This document shows, one piece after another, positions 17,706-25,760 of a stretch of DNA of 64,000 bases (its first letter is position 1; each line of letters begins with the position of its first letter). The DNA lies in the NCBI RefSeq assembly GCF_035818675.1, contig NZ_JAYKZZ010000011.1:259009-323008 (forward strand). Reading direction: 5' to 3'. Under the pieces are notes generated by a model. It did no database searches, was not told where the DNA came from, and saw nothing but the letters and a program-made list of their open reading frames with translations. This DNA is from Parapedobacter flavus. Lineage in GTDB: Bacteria > Bacteroidota > Bacteroidia > Sphingobacteriales > Sphingobacteriaceae. Made by a program: the position numbers and the translations under genes.

Positions 17706-18302
17706 TCAGCTGATACTGTAAACCACCGCCAAGAACACCACAAACACCTCATTCCTATGGAGGTGTTTTTTTATGGCTTGTATAGCCAGCGTCATGTGTT
17801 CTTTTACGGTATAGTAGGAGATGCCCAGTTGTGCGGCAGTCTCCCGGTAGGTTAGCCCGTCCATGCGGCACATCCTGAATATCCGCTGTCGCTGCGGGGG
17901 CAGTGCCTGTATCGCGTTTTCGAGCACGGTGTCGTATTCCCGGTGCTGCAAAATCGTATCCACCGCCTGCTCCATCAGCGCCGGGGATGCGGTGGCCACG
18001 CCTGCTTTCGCTTTTTCGCTTTTCGCGATGGCCTGGAGCTCGTTGAAGACTTCGTTGCGGGTAATGCGGAATAAATACCCCACAAAGGGCCGCTTAGGGT
18101 CTATCCGGTGGCGTGTTTCCCAGACTTTCATGAACACGGTCTGCGTAACGTCTTCGGCAAGGTCTTTATCGCGGAGGTAACGGTAGGCAAAGGCAAAGAG
18201 CTTTTTCTGAAAAACATCATACACCGCCATGAAATCCTTCCGCGAACCCGCGCTAAGGCCAATCAGGGTTTCTTCCGCAATGAGGTTTTCTGTTTGTATC
18301 AT
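17706..18302 (-). CDS. ECF-type RNA polymerase sigma factor
   Basis: The protein has 198 residues from ATG 18300-18302. This start was chosen over a frame that begins 159 bases upstream because a TATCTTTG promoter lies between them. Region 2 (about 20-95) contains FAFAYRYLRDKDLAEDVTQTVFMKVWE. Region 4 (about 125-180) contains QALPPQRQRIFRMCRMDGLTYRETAAQLGISYYTVKEHM, the helix-turn-helix for the -35 site. A hydrophobic C-terminal tail (VFVVFLAVVYSIS) is common in Bacteroidota ECF-L sigmas. It is convergent with the PUL operon, 2 bases past the six-hairpin gene stop. It is the likely partner of the FecR at 6388-7491, though separated by 10 kb. Confidence 0.93.
   Translation of the reverse strand: MIQTENLIAEETLIGLSAGSRKDFMAVYDVFQKKLFAFAYRYLRDKDLAEDVTQTVFMKVWETRHRIDPKRPFVGYLFRITRNEVFNELQAIAKSEKAKAGVATASPALMEQAVDTILQHREYDTVLENAIQALPPQRQRIFRMCRMDGLTYRETAAQLGISYYTVKEHMTLAIQAIKKHLHRNEVFVVFLAVVYSIS
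17742..17772 (+). terminator. Terminator for the PUL operon, inside the sigma gene 3' end
   Basis: AAACACCTC (17742-17750) pairs with GAGGTGTTT (17760-17768), and the T run continues to 17772. It serves the + strand operon but its DNA also encodes codons near the C-terminus of the convergent sigma factor. Confidence 0.7.
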
Positions 18303-18346
18303 TTCTTTGTCGTCCGGCCAGCGGAGCGAGGTTAAACTGGAATGAC

Positions 18347-18354
18347 CAAAGATA
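18347..18354 (-). promoter_or_regulatory. -7 element TATCTTTG for the ECF sigma gene
   Basis: A perfect TAnnTTTG match on the - strand lies 45 bases upstream of ATG 18302. It supports the shorter start and indicates transcription by the primary sigma factor. Confidence 0.6.
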
Positions 18355-18448
18355 GTCGATTTGAAAACGAAATCAAAGAAATTCCGATTGAAATCAAGCC
18401 GGCAAGACAACACCGTATTCAACCAATTGCTCCATCGTAACACCACAT

Positions 18449-18479
18449 TTTGTTCGCCCACCTAAAAAAGTTACTTTAG
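18449..18479 (+). promoter_or_regulatory. Promoter with -33 TTTG and -7 TACTTTAG
   Basis: TTTG (18449-18452), a 19-base spacer and TACTTTAG (18472-18479) together fit the Bacteroidota -33/-7 promoter with one mismatch. It ends 19 bases before the ATG of the propeller gene. Confidence 0.65.
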
Positions 18480-18498
18480 CAGCCAGCAAGTACTTTAT

Positions 18499-19530
18499 AT
18501 GAACAGAAGAACCTTCATTGCCCAATCTGCCGCGGCCACCACGGCACTGGCCGCCGCGCCGGTCATCAACGCCTTCGGCGCCACCGCGGATGCCGTGTAT
18601 GGCCACAACGGTATGACCTATAAGCAAGTAAAGGGCTGGGGTGTGCTCGATAACGCCAAGCACCCGGTAAACGACTGCCATGAGATGGTGCAAGACCGGC
18701 GCGGGCGCATCCTGCTGCTCACCAACGAAACCAAAAACAACCTCCTGGTATACAACACCCGTGGCAAGCTGGTCACCAGCTGGGGACACGATTTTCCTGG
18801 TGCCCACGGCCTCACCCTGGCCGGCGAAGGGCGCGATGAATTCCTGCTCATCACCGATACGGCCAAGCACCAGGTGTATAAAACTACCCTGGAAGGGAAG
18901 GTGCTGTGGACTCTCGACGTGCCGCTCGAATCGGGATTGTATGACAAAGCCGAGGCCTTTATGCCCACCGAAACTGCCGTGGCACCCAATGGCGACATCT
19001 ACGTGGCCGATGGGTACGGCAAGCAGTATGTGATGGTATACAGCGCTGAGGGCAAGCTCAAAAGCTGGTTCGGCGGCAAGGGCGAGGGCGACCAATACTT
19101 CGAGACTGCCCATGGGGTATGCATCGACCACCGTACGCCGACCCCCACGCTGCTGGTTACCGACCGGCCGCGCCAATGCTTCAAGCGGTTTACCCTGGCG
19201 GGCGAGCTCCTGGAGATCATTTCGTTGCCCGGCGCCTGCGTATGCCGGCCCGTTATCCACGGCAACCACCTGTATGCCGCCGTGCTGCGTTCGCCCGATA
19301 TGGATACCGCCGGCAGCGGCTTCGTTACCATCTTAGACCAACACAACCGTGTAGTGAGCAATATCGGCGGCACAGCTCCTAAGTACGTCGGCGATCAGCT
19401 CCAGCCCATGGCGCAGCAGACGCCGTTGTTTGTGCATCCGCACGATGTGTGCGTAGACCGCGATGAGAACCTCTACGTTGCGCAGTGGGCTTCCGGCAAG
19501 GTGTATCCGTATAAGTTTGAGCGGGTGTAG
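18499..19530 (+). CDS. Exported NHL-type beta-propeller protein with Tat-like signal
   Basis: The protein has 343 residues. Its N-terminus MNRRTFIAQSAAATTALAAAPVI has the paired arginines, the following hydrophobic stretch and the Ala-rich end of a Tat-type signal. The mature part contains repeats of NHL/SMP-30-like six-bladed propellers (GHDFPGAHGLTL, VAPNGDIYVADGYGKQYVMVY, CVDRDENLYVAQW). Such propellers serve as lyases, lactonases or binding proteins; a peptidyl-alpha-hydroxyglycine lyase-like family is one relative. No catalytic residue set could be confirmed. It has its own promoter and is followed after 2 bases by the DUF5916 gene, so the two are probably co-expressed. Confidence 0.75.
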   Translation: MNRRTFIAQSAAATTALAAAPVINAFGATADAVYGHNGMTYKQVKGWGVLDNAKHPVNDCHEMVQDRRGRILLLTNETKNNLLVYNTRGKLVTSWGHDFPGAHGLTLAGEGRDEFLLITDTAKHQVYKTTLEGKVLWTLDVPLESGLYDKAEAFMPTETAVAPNGDIYVADGYGKQYVMVYSAEGKLKSWFGGKGEGDQYFETAHGVCIDHRTPTPTLLVTDRPRQCFKRFTLAGELLEIISLPGACVCRPVIHGNHLYAAVLRSPDMDTAGSGFVTILDQHNRVVSNIGGTAPKYVGDQLQPMAQQTPLFVHPHDVCVDRDENLYVAQWASGKVYPYKFERV

Positions 19531-19532
19531 TA

Positions 19533-22142
19533 ATGACGAGATGCCTTTTTACGGTGCTTCTCCTTTCCGCCTGTTTATTCTCCCGGGCGCAAGATGAAAG
19601 GGCCGCCGTAGTGTCGTTCGAAGACGCCTACAAACGCGTATATTCCATTACCAGGCTCGATTCTGTGCGCCCGCAGATCGATGGGCAGCTCAACGAGGCC
19701 GTGTGGCAGCACACCGGCGAATGGTCGGCCCCCTTTTCGCAGGTCATCCCCTTTGAGCGGGTACACACCGGGTCGTGGACGCGCATGAAGATCTTCTACG
19801 ACGACCAGGCCCTCTACATCGGCGTATACTGCAAAGATGAACACCCCGAAACCATGAATGCCTTTATCGGCAACCGCGATGATAATAGCAATGGCGACCT
19901 CATCAGCATCGCTTTCGATACCTACCACGACTACCGCGTAGCGCCCGAATTCAACATCAACCTCGGCGGCAATAAAACCGACCTCACCGTTACCGACAAG
20001 CTCTCGGTAAACCTCAGCTGGAACGCCGTATGGGAAGGGCGCACCCACATCAACCTCCCCGATTCGAGCTGGACCGCCGAGCTGCGCATCCCCTTCAGCC
20101 AGCTGCGGTACAACCAAAACGATAGCGATGGCATCTGGGGGCTGCACGTGCGGCGCATCATCCGGCGCAACAACGAGGTGCAGAACTGGAGCCTTATCCC
20201 CATCAAAAACAACGGCCACGTCTTCTCGTTCGGCGAAATGCACGGCATGACCGACCTGCCCAAGCCGCGGGGCATCGAATTTGCGCCCTACGCCATGGGC
20301 AAGCTCACCGTAGAACCCCGCGTGCCGCAAAGCCCCTTCCAGCAGGGCAGCCGGTGGGGGGGCACCGCCGGCCTCGATGCCAAGGTGGCCCTGCAGGATT
20401 TCACGCTCGACCTCACCTTCAATCCCGACTACGGCCAGGTGGAGGTAGACCCCTCCGTGATGAACCTGTCGGCCTATGAAGTTTTTTACGACGAAAAACG
20501 GCCCTTCTTCCTGGAAGGGAAGCACATCCTGGAGTTCGACAACAACGACGGCGGCATGATGTTCTATTCCCGCCGCATCGGCGCCATGCCATCGTACCAA
20601 CCACAAGGCATCGACCAGGAGGCAAGCTTTGCCAGCACGCCCAACTTCATCCCCATCATCGGGGCGCTCAAGCTCACGGGCACCAACCGCCGGGGGCTCA
20701 CCGTAGGGCTGCTGGAAAGTGTCACGGCCCAAACCGCCTCCCGCGTAGAGCGCAACGGCGTGCGCAGCAAGGAAGCCACCGAGCCCCTTACCAATTATAC
20801 CGTGGCGCGGATACAGAAAAACTGGGACGGCAACACGCTGCTTGGCGGTATGGTTACCGCCGTAAACCGCCACCTTGCCCAGCCCCACCTGCGCGAGGCG
20901 CTGGTGGCGAATGCCTTCACCGCCGGGATAGACGTGACCCGCTATTTCGCCAACCGCCTCTACTATATCGATGCCAAGGGCATGTTCAGCACCCTGCAGG
21001 GCTCGCCGGCGGCGCTGCTCAAAACCAAAACGAACGCCGTCCACTATTTCCACCGCCAATCGGGGGCCGACTACCTCAGCCTCAACCCCGATAGCCACTC
21101 CATGCACGGCACCGGCGGCTACGTAAAGGTGGGGAAAAAGGGAAACGCCCAGTGGAACTTCTCCCAGCTGTTCAGCTGGTCGTCGCCGGGCTTCGACCTC
21201 AACGACGTGGGGTACATGAAACAGTCGGACTATACCCTCAACGAGTCGGAAATCGCCTTCCGCAAAACCGACCCCTGGGGCCCGTTCCGCTTTGCGGGGA
21301 TCAACCTCACCCAGCGCAACGTGTGGAACTACGGCGGCGATGCCGTCAACAACGACGTGGCCCTGCGCTGGCGCAGCCTCAGCATCGGCAGCCGCATGGA
21401 AATGGACGTGAAAGAAACCTTCAACTGGCACACGGTAGATAGCCGCCGGCTGCGGGGTGGTCCGGACTTGCGGTACGGCGCCAACTTCGAGACCAACATC
21501 AGCCTCGGTACCGACCGTGCCAAACGGGTGGTGTATAAGCTGGTTTACGATGGGCGCCATTACCTGGCCGAGGAGACCGGCTACAACCAGGTGCATCCCG
21601 GTGTCATCTTCCGCATCGGCAACCATATGCGTCTGGCGGGGCAGTTCGATTACGCGTGGAATAAAGACAACCTGCAATACGTGGGCAGCATCCCGCCCGC
21701 ATCGGCGGATGGCGCGACGGCCTACGTAATGGGCCTGATGAGGCAGCGCACCTACGGCGTTACGCTAAACATGCAGGTAAACGTTACCCCCGATATCTCC
21801 ATCCAGTACTACGGTTCGCCCTTCACGTCCGTGGCCACCTACAGCGACTTCAAGCTGGCCACCGATACCCGGGCGCGCCGCTATGCCGATCGGTTCCGGC
21901 CACTGGCCGAGGGCGAGCTGGCTTTCCCCGATCCGGACTTCAGCTTCAATGAGCTCCGCTCCAACCTGGTGGCCCGCTGGGAGTACCTCCCCGGCTCCAC
22001 CCTCTACGTGGTGTGGCAGCACAACCGGTCGCAACAAGATCCCTTCTACCAGCCCGGCTGGGAGCATAACTTCGACCGCATGCTGGCCCTGCCCGCCACC
22101 AATGCCTTTATGGTTAAAATCAACTATTGGCTTAGCCGTTGA
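19533..22142 (+). CDS. CBM9-like/DUF5916 outer-membrane protein
   Basis: The 869-residue protein begins with a signal peptide (MTRCLFTVLLLSACLFSRAQ). Residues about 35-215 form a CBM9-like carbohydrate-binding domain (PQIDGQLNEAVWQ, ALYIGVYCKDEHPE, WTAELRIPFSQLRY). The rest is DUF5916 (VEVDPSVMNLSAYEVFYDEKRPFFLEGK) with the alternating pattern of a beta-barrel, ending in INYWLSR. Proteins of this type occur next to secreted hydrolases in Bacteroidota; their role is not established. A cysteine occurs in the signal, but the lipobox is poor. It follows the propeller gene with 2 bases between them. Confidence 0.87.
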   Translation: MTRCLFTVLLLSACLFSRAQDERAAVVSFEDAYKRVYSITRLDSVRPQIDGQLNEAVWQHTGEWSAPFSQVIPFERVHTGSWTRMKIFYDDQALYIGVYCKDEHPETMNAFIGNRDDNSNGDLISIAFDTYHDYRVAPEFNINLGGNKTDLTVTDKLSVNLSWNAVWEGRTHINLPDSSWTAELRIPFSQLRYNQNDSDGIWGLHVRRIIRRNNEVQNWSLIPIKNNGHVFSFGEMHGMTDLPKPRGIEFAPYAMGKLTVEPRVPQSPFQQGSRWGGTAGLDAKVALQDFTLDLTFNPDYGQVEVDPSVMNLSAYEVFYDEKRPFFLEGKHILEFDNNDGGMMFYSRRIGAMPSYQPQGIDQEASFASTPNFIPIIGALKLTGTNRRGLTVGLLESVTAQTASRVERNGVRSKEATEPLTNYTVARIQKNWDGNTLLGGMVTAVNRHLAQPHLREALVANAFTAGIDVTRYFANRLYYIDAKGMFSTLQGSPAALLKTKTNAVHYFHRQSGADYLSLNPDSHSMHGTGGYVKVGKKGNAQWNFSQLFSWSSPGFDLNDVGYMKQSDYTLNESEIAFRKTDPWGPFRFAGINLTQRNVWNYGGDAVNNDVALRWRSLSIGSRMEMDVKETFNWHTVDSRRLRGGPDLRYGANFETNISLGTDRAKRVVYKLVYDGRHYLAEETGYNQVHPGVIFRIGNHMRLAGQFDYAWNKDNLQYVGSIPPASADGATAYVMGLMRQRTYGVTLNMQVNVTPDISIQYYGSPFTSVATYSDFKLATDTRARRYADRFRPLAEGELAFPDPDFSFNELRSNLVARWEYLPGSTLYVVWQHNRSQQDPFYQPGWEHNFDRMLALPATNAFMVKINYWLSR

Positions 22143-22208
22143 GCGCTTTTTCTGTGGCATCTGGAGAAATGGAATGTTTTTTGCTTCTTTCGTGGCACAT
22201 GTTAAACT

Positions 22209-23909
22209 ATGCGTATCCGATATTTACTTTATAGCTTGTGCCTGCTCGCACTTTCCACGGAAAGTCTATGGGCGCAGACGCTGCCTGTGGGCAGCCCCGT
22301 GCTCGAAGACTACTACCGGCGGTTGCAGCTGCTGGGCGAGGTCGATTCGTCCATCTCCTTCAGTGTACGGCCCCTTACGGCCGAGGCCCTGGGGCAAACC
22401 AACCTGTACGACCCCGAGGGCGTGCTGGGCGACCAAAGCTACCTGTATGGCTTCCCCGGCGACGATACCTACGTGCAGGTGATGCCGGCCGGGCTCGATT
22501 TTAACCACAACGGCAGCTACCCCTACGGGTGGAACGACGGCTCGCTGGTGCCCACCCGCGGTGGGCAGTTCCGTTTTTATGGCGGGCTCGTGGCCAAATA
22601 CCGCTGGCTCAGCGTGCAGTTCCGTCCCGAGATCGTGTACGCCGCCAACCAGCGGTACGGCGATTCGGGCAACGCCCCAGGCTACGGCCTGGAGTGGTAC
22701 CGCGCCACCGGCAACGTCATCGATCAGCCCCAATACTTCGGCAAGTCGGCCTACACCCGCATCCTGTTGGGGCAAACCAGCGTCAAGGCCACCTTCGGCG
22801 CGGTCAGCTTCGGCTTCTCTACCGAAAATCTCTACTGGGGCCCCGGCCGCTACAATGCGCTGCTGATGAGCAACAACGCCCAGGGCTTCCCCCACTTTAC
22901 GGTACACACCAGCAAACCCGTGCAGACCGGCATCGGCTCGTTTGAGGGCCAGCTGGTGGGCGGCACGCTCACGGCATCGGGCTTCCCGCCCTCCATCACG
23001 CCGGATAGCAAACACAACGAACTGTACTACGTAGAGAAGCCCGATGTAGACCGTTACTTCTCGGGCTTCGTGGCCAGCTACCAACCCAAGTGGGTACCCG
23101 GCCTCTCGCTGGGCATCATCCGCTCGTTTGTGGTCAATGCCGACAACATGAAGGGCGTGGGCGACTATCTCCCGTTCTTCAAGCCGAACGTGAAAGAAGC
23201 GACCTACCTCGACGCCAACGGCATGGAGCAGACCAGCAGCGAGGTGCACAACCGTTACGGATCGGCTTTCTTCCGCTGGGTGATGCCCGCCGGGCACCTC
23301 GAGGTGTATGGCGAGTACGGCCGCAGCCGCAAGGCTGAGAACGGGCGCGACTGGATGGTGCAGCCGTCGTACTCGCGCGGCTATGTGCTGGGCTTCCGCA
23401 AGCTGGTACCGCTGGGCTTCAGCCCGGGCGACTACCTCGAGCTGGGGGCCGAAGCCACCGAACTGTCCATGAATAACACCTATTACGCCAAAGGCATCAA
23501 CCGGCAGTACCCCACGTGGTACACGCACCCCGTGGTGCGCGATGGGTATACCCACCGCGGCCAGGTGCTGGGTGCCGGCATCGGCCCGGGCAGTAACGTG
23601 CAGACCGCCACCATCGGCTGGGTGCGCGGGTTTAAGCGCATCGGCTTCGCGCTGGAGCGTTACGTGCACAACGAAGACTTCTTCTACATGTACGTGGCCG
23701 ATATCCGCAAGTCGTGGGTAGACTTCGGCTGGTCGCTTCAGGGCGAGTGGGACTTCGACGGCTTCCTCACCTACCTCAAGCTGCAAAGCGTGCACAGCTA
23801 CAATTACCAGCACCAGTTTAGCCAACCCCTGGGCAATTCGTTTTGGAATTTCGACCCCCAGGACAAGAACAATTTCCTCATGCGATTGGGCTTCGCCTAT
23901 CGATTTTAA
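22209..23909 (+). CDS. Capsule assembly Wzi family outer-membrane barrel, copy 1
   Basis: The protein has 566 residues, a signal peptide (about 1-22, ending LWAQ), then the family start TLPVGSPVLEDYYRRLQLLGEVD. The alternating hydrophobic/polar strands with many aromatic girdle residues end in MRLGFAYRF, whose terminal phenylalanine is typical of barrels. YGWNDGSLVPTRG and STENLYWGPGRYNALLMSNNAQGFPHFTV are Wzi-type blocks. In Klebsiella, Wzi anchors capsule to the cell surface. The gene lies about 5 kb from the capsule export genes. A close paralogue follows 9 bases downstream. A role in attaching the surface polymer is an inference. Confidence 0.87.
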   Translation: MRIRYLLYSLCLLALSTESLWAQTLPVGSPVLEDYYRRLQLLGEVDSSISFSVRPLTAEALGQTNLYDPEGVLGDQSYLYGFPGDDTYVQVMPAGLDFNHNGSYPYGWNDGSLVPTRGGQFRFYGGLVAKYRWLSVQFRPEIVYAANQRYGDSGNAPGYGLEWYRATGNVIDQPQYFGKSAYTRILLGQTSVKATFGAVSFGFSTENLYWGPGRYNALLMSNNAQGFPHFTVHTSKPVQTGIGSFEGQLVGGTLTASGFPPSITPDSKHNELYYVEKPDVDRYFSGFVASYQPKWVPGLSLGIIRSFVVNADNMKGVGDYLPFFKPNVKEATYLDANGMEQTSSEVHNRYGSAFFRWVMPAGHLEVYGEYGRSRKAENGRDWMVQPSYSRGYVLGFRKLVPLGFSPGDYLELGAEATELSMNNTYYAKGINRQYPTWYTHPVVRDGYTHRGQVLGAGIGPGSNVQTATIGWVRGFKRIGFALERYVHNEDFFYMYVADIRKSWVDFGWSLQGEWDFDGFLTYLKLQSVHSYNYQHQFSQPLGNSFWNFDPQDKNNFLMRLGFAYRF

Positions 23910-23918
23910 GTTTGCACC

Positions 23919-25616
23919 ATGAAGATCGGAACCATTGAACTAAAGAGAAGCGCCCTGATGGCAGCGGTAGGGGTGATGGCCGGCACGGCCTTGCATGCGC
24001 AGACCCTCCCGGTGGGGTTCCCGGTGCTCGAAGATTATTACCGCCGCCAGCAGCTGCTGGGCGAGGTAGACCCGGCCATCTCCTTCAGCCTGCGGCCGCT
24101 CACGGCGCAGGCGCTGCAGCAGCACGAATACCTGCACTACCCCGACGAAAGCCGCACCGATGTGGTGTGGCAGAGCGGCGATGGCCACGGCTACCTGCAG
24201 CTGCTGCCCGTGGTGTGGCAGAACCAGCTGAACACGGCCTACCCCTACGGGTGGAACGACGGGCCGATGATCCCCGCACGGGGCCTGCAGACGTACCTCA
24301 GCACGGGCTTCTTCGCCAAGTACCGCTGGCTCAGCGTGCAGTTCCGGCCCGAGCTCGTGGCCGCGCAGAATCGCGTGTATGAAGGGGTTGGCGGGGACGC
24401 TGGGCCGGATCGTTTTTGGTATGGCTACTTTGGCAATCGCATCGATATGCCCGAACTATTCGGTCATGGCAGCTATACGAAGGCCTATTTGGGGCAGAGC
24501 AGCATCCGGCTCACGCTCGATCCGGTATCGGTTGGTTTCTCGACCGAGAACCTGTGGTGGGGCCCCGGGCTGCACAACTCCATTCTGATGAGCAACACCG
24601 CGCCGGGCTTCAACCACGTTACGCTGAACAGCTCCAAGCCCATCCAAACCTACATCGGGGCGTTCGAGTTCCAGATCGTGGGCGGGCACCTGCAAAAGTC
24701 GGGCTACCCGTCGTCGCTACTGGGCGATACGGCCACCCATCACGCCTACGCACGGACCAAACCGGAAGGGTGGCGCTATTTCTCAGGTCTCCACCTCAAC
24801 TACCAACCCAAGTGGACCCCCGGCCTGTCGGTCGGGTTTATCCGCACCTACAATACCAACCAACAAGACATGGGCAGCGGCCTCACTTATTACGCCCCGT
24901 TCCTCGAAGCGTTCAGCAAAAACAAACTGGCTACGGACAGTAATTCGGACGACGGTGTCCCCCGCGACCAGATGCTGTCGTTCTATTTCCGGTACGTGGT
25001 GCCCAAGGCGAATGTAGAGTTTTACGGCGAGTACGCCAAGAACGACCATAACTGGGATGCCCGCGACGGCATCGCTCAGCTCGACCATACCCGGGCATAC
25101 ACCTTCGGCCTGCGCAAGCTGGTGCCGCTGTACAACCGTTGGGGCGGTTATTTGCAGTTGGCCGGGGAGGTGACGCAGGTTGCGGTGAGCAATACCCGTG
25201 GGATCCGGTCGGCCGCGCCATGGTATGTCCATCATCAGGTCCGCGATGGTTACACGAACCGCGGCCAACTACTCGGCGCGGGCATTGGGCCGGGTAGCAA
25301 CAGTCAGACCGTTCGGGCCAGCTGGGTAAACGGGCTGAAGCAACTGGGGGTGCAGGTGCAACGCCTGGTGCATAACGAGGACTATGCGGTAACGGTTGTG
25401 AAAGACTTCCGCCGCAACTGGGTGGATGCCAGTGTGGCGGCGTACGGCAGTTGGGATTACCAGCAGTTCATCTTCAATGCTCACCTGCAGTACATCCATG
25501 CGTACAATTACCAGTACAACTTCCAGGCCGCGGCCGATGCCAGCGACTATTGGGGCTTCGACCCGCAGGATAAGAACAACCTGCACCTGCGGTTCGGCGT
25601 GATGTACCGGTTTTGA
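23919..25616 (+). CDS. Capsule assembly Wzi family outer-membrane barrel, copy 2
   Basis: The protein has 565 residues and is a tandem paralogue of the preceding gene. It shares TLPVG-PVLEDYYRR-QLLGEVD near the start, AKYRWLSVQFRPE, STENLWWGPGLHNSILMSN, the GAGIGPGSN block and the barrel end FGVMYRF. The signal region (about 1-27, MAAVGVMAGTALHAQ) is atypical at its N-terminus because it starts MKIGTIELKRSALM. The two genes are 9 bases apart, so they are co-transcribed. They may anchor different polymers or form two barrels of one export or anchoring unit. The right end of the operon meets a partial copy of the inverted-repeat element. Confidence 0.85.
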   Translation: MKIGTIELKRSALMAAVGVMAGTALHAQTLPVGFPVLEDYYRRQQLLGEVDPAISFSLRPLTAQALQQHEYLHYPDESRTDVVWQSGDGHGYLQLLPVVWQNQLNTAYPYGWNDGPMIPARGLQTYLSTGFFAKYRWLSVQFRPELVAAQNRVYEGVGGDAGPDRFWYGYFGNRIDMPELFGHGSYTKAYLGQSSIRLTLDPVSVGFSTENLWWGPGLHNSILMSNTAPGFNHVTLNSSKPIQTYIGAFEFQIVGGHLQKSGYPSSLLGDTATHHAYARTKPEGWRYFSGLHLNYQPKWTPGLSVGFIRTYNTNQQDMGSGLTYYAPFLEAFSKNKLATDSNSDDGVPRDQMLSFYFRYVVPKANVEFYGEYAKNDHNWDARDGIAQLDHTRAYTFGLRKLVPLYNRWGGYLQLAGEVTQVAVSNTRGIRSAAPWYVHHQVRDGYTNRGQLLGAGIGPGSNSQTVRASWVNGLKQLGVQVQRLVHNEDYAVTVVKDFRRNWVDASVAAYGSWDYQQFIFNAHLQYIHAYNYQYNFQAAADASDYWGFDPQDKNNLHLRFGVMYRF

Positions 25617-25627
25617 GAAGCATGCGC

Positions 25628-25676
25628 TGAGGGCAACCGCATTTAAAACTTGTCGTCATTGCGAGCAAGCGCGAAT
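25628..25676. repeat. Partial copy of the inverted-repeat element
   Basis: The first 32 bases are identical to 5687-5718, including AGGGCAACCGCATTTAAAA. The following TTGCGAGCAAGCGCG corresponds to the inverse of the right part of the first copy (CGCGCTTGCTCGCAA). The element core is deleted, so this is a truncated or rearranged copy. Confidence 0.65.
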
Positions 25677-25734
25677 GATATCACGGAGCCCCTTAATATG
25701 CTCTGCACATATAGCAAAAAGCAGTAAAAATTGC

Positions 25735-25742
25735 TATATTTG
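25735..25742 (+). promoter_or_regulatory. -7 element TATATTTG for the ATPase gene
   Basis: A perfect TAnnTTTG match 18 bases before ATG 25761. It overlaps an in-frame TTG at 25731 and so argues against that earlier start. Confidence 0.65.
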
Positions 25743-25760
25743 CATATCAATAATGGGGAT

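Noticed and set aside
19575..21677. 700-codon open frame on the - strand
   Set aside because: It is antisense to the DUF5916 gene. No recognisable motif, and its composition is that of a GC-rich shadow frame. The same applies to 8039-9487, 9542-10840 and 22266-23825.
25731..25760. Earlier TTG start for the AAA ATPase
   Set aside because: It overlaps the TATATTTG promoter element.
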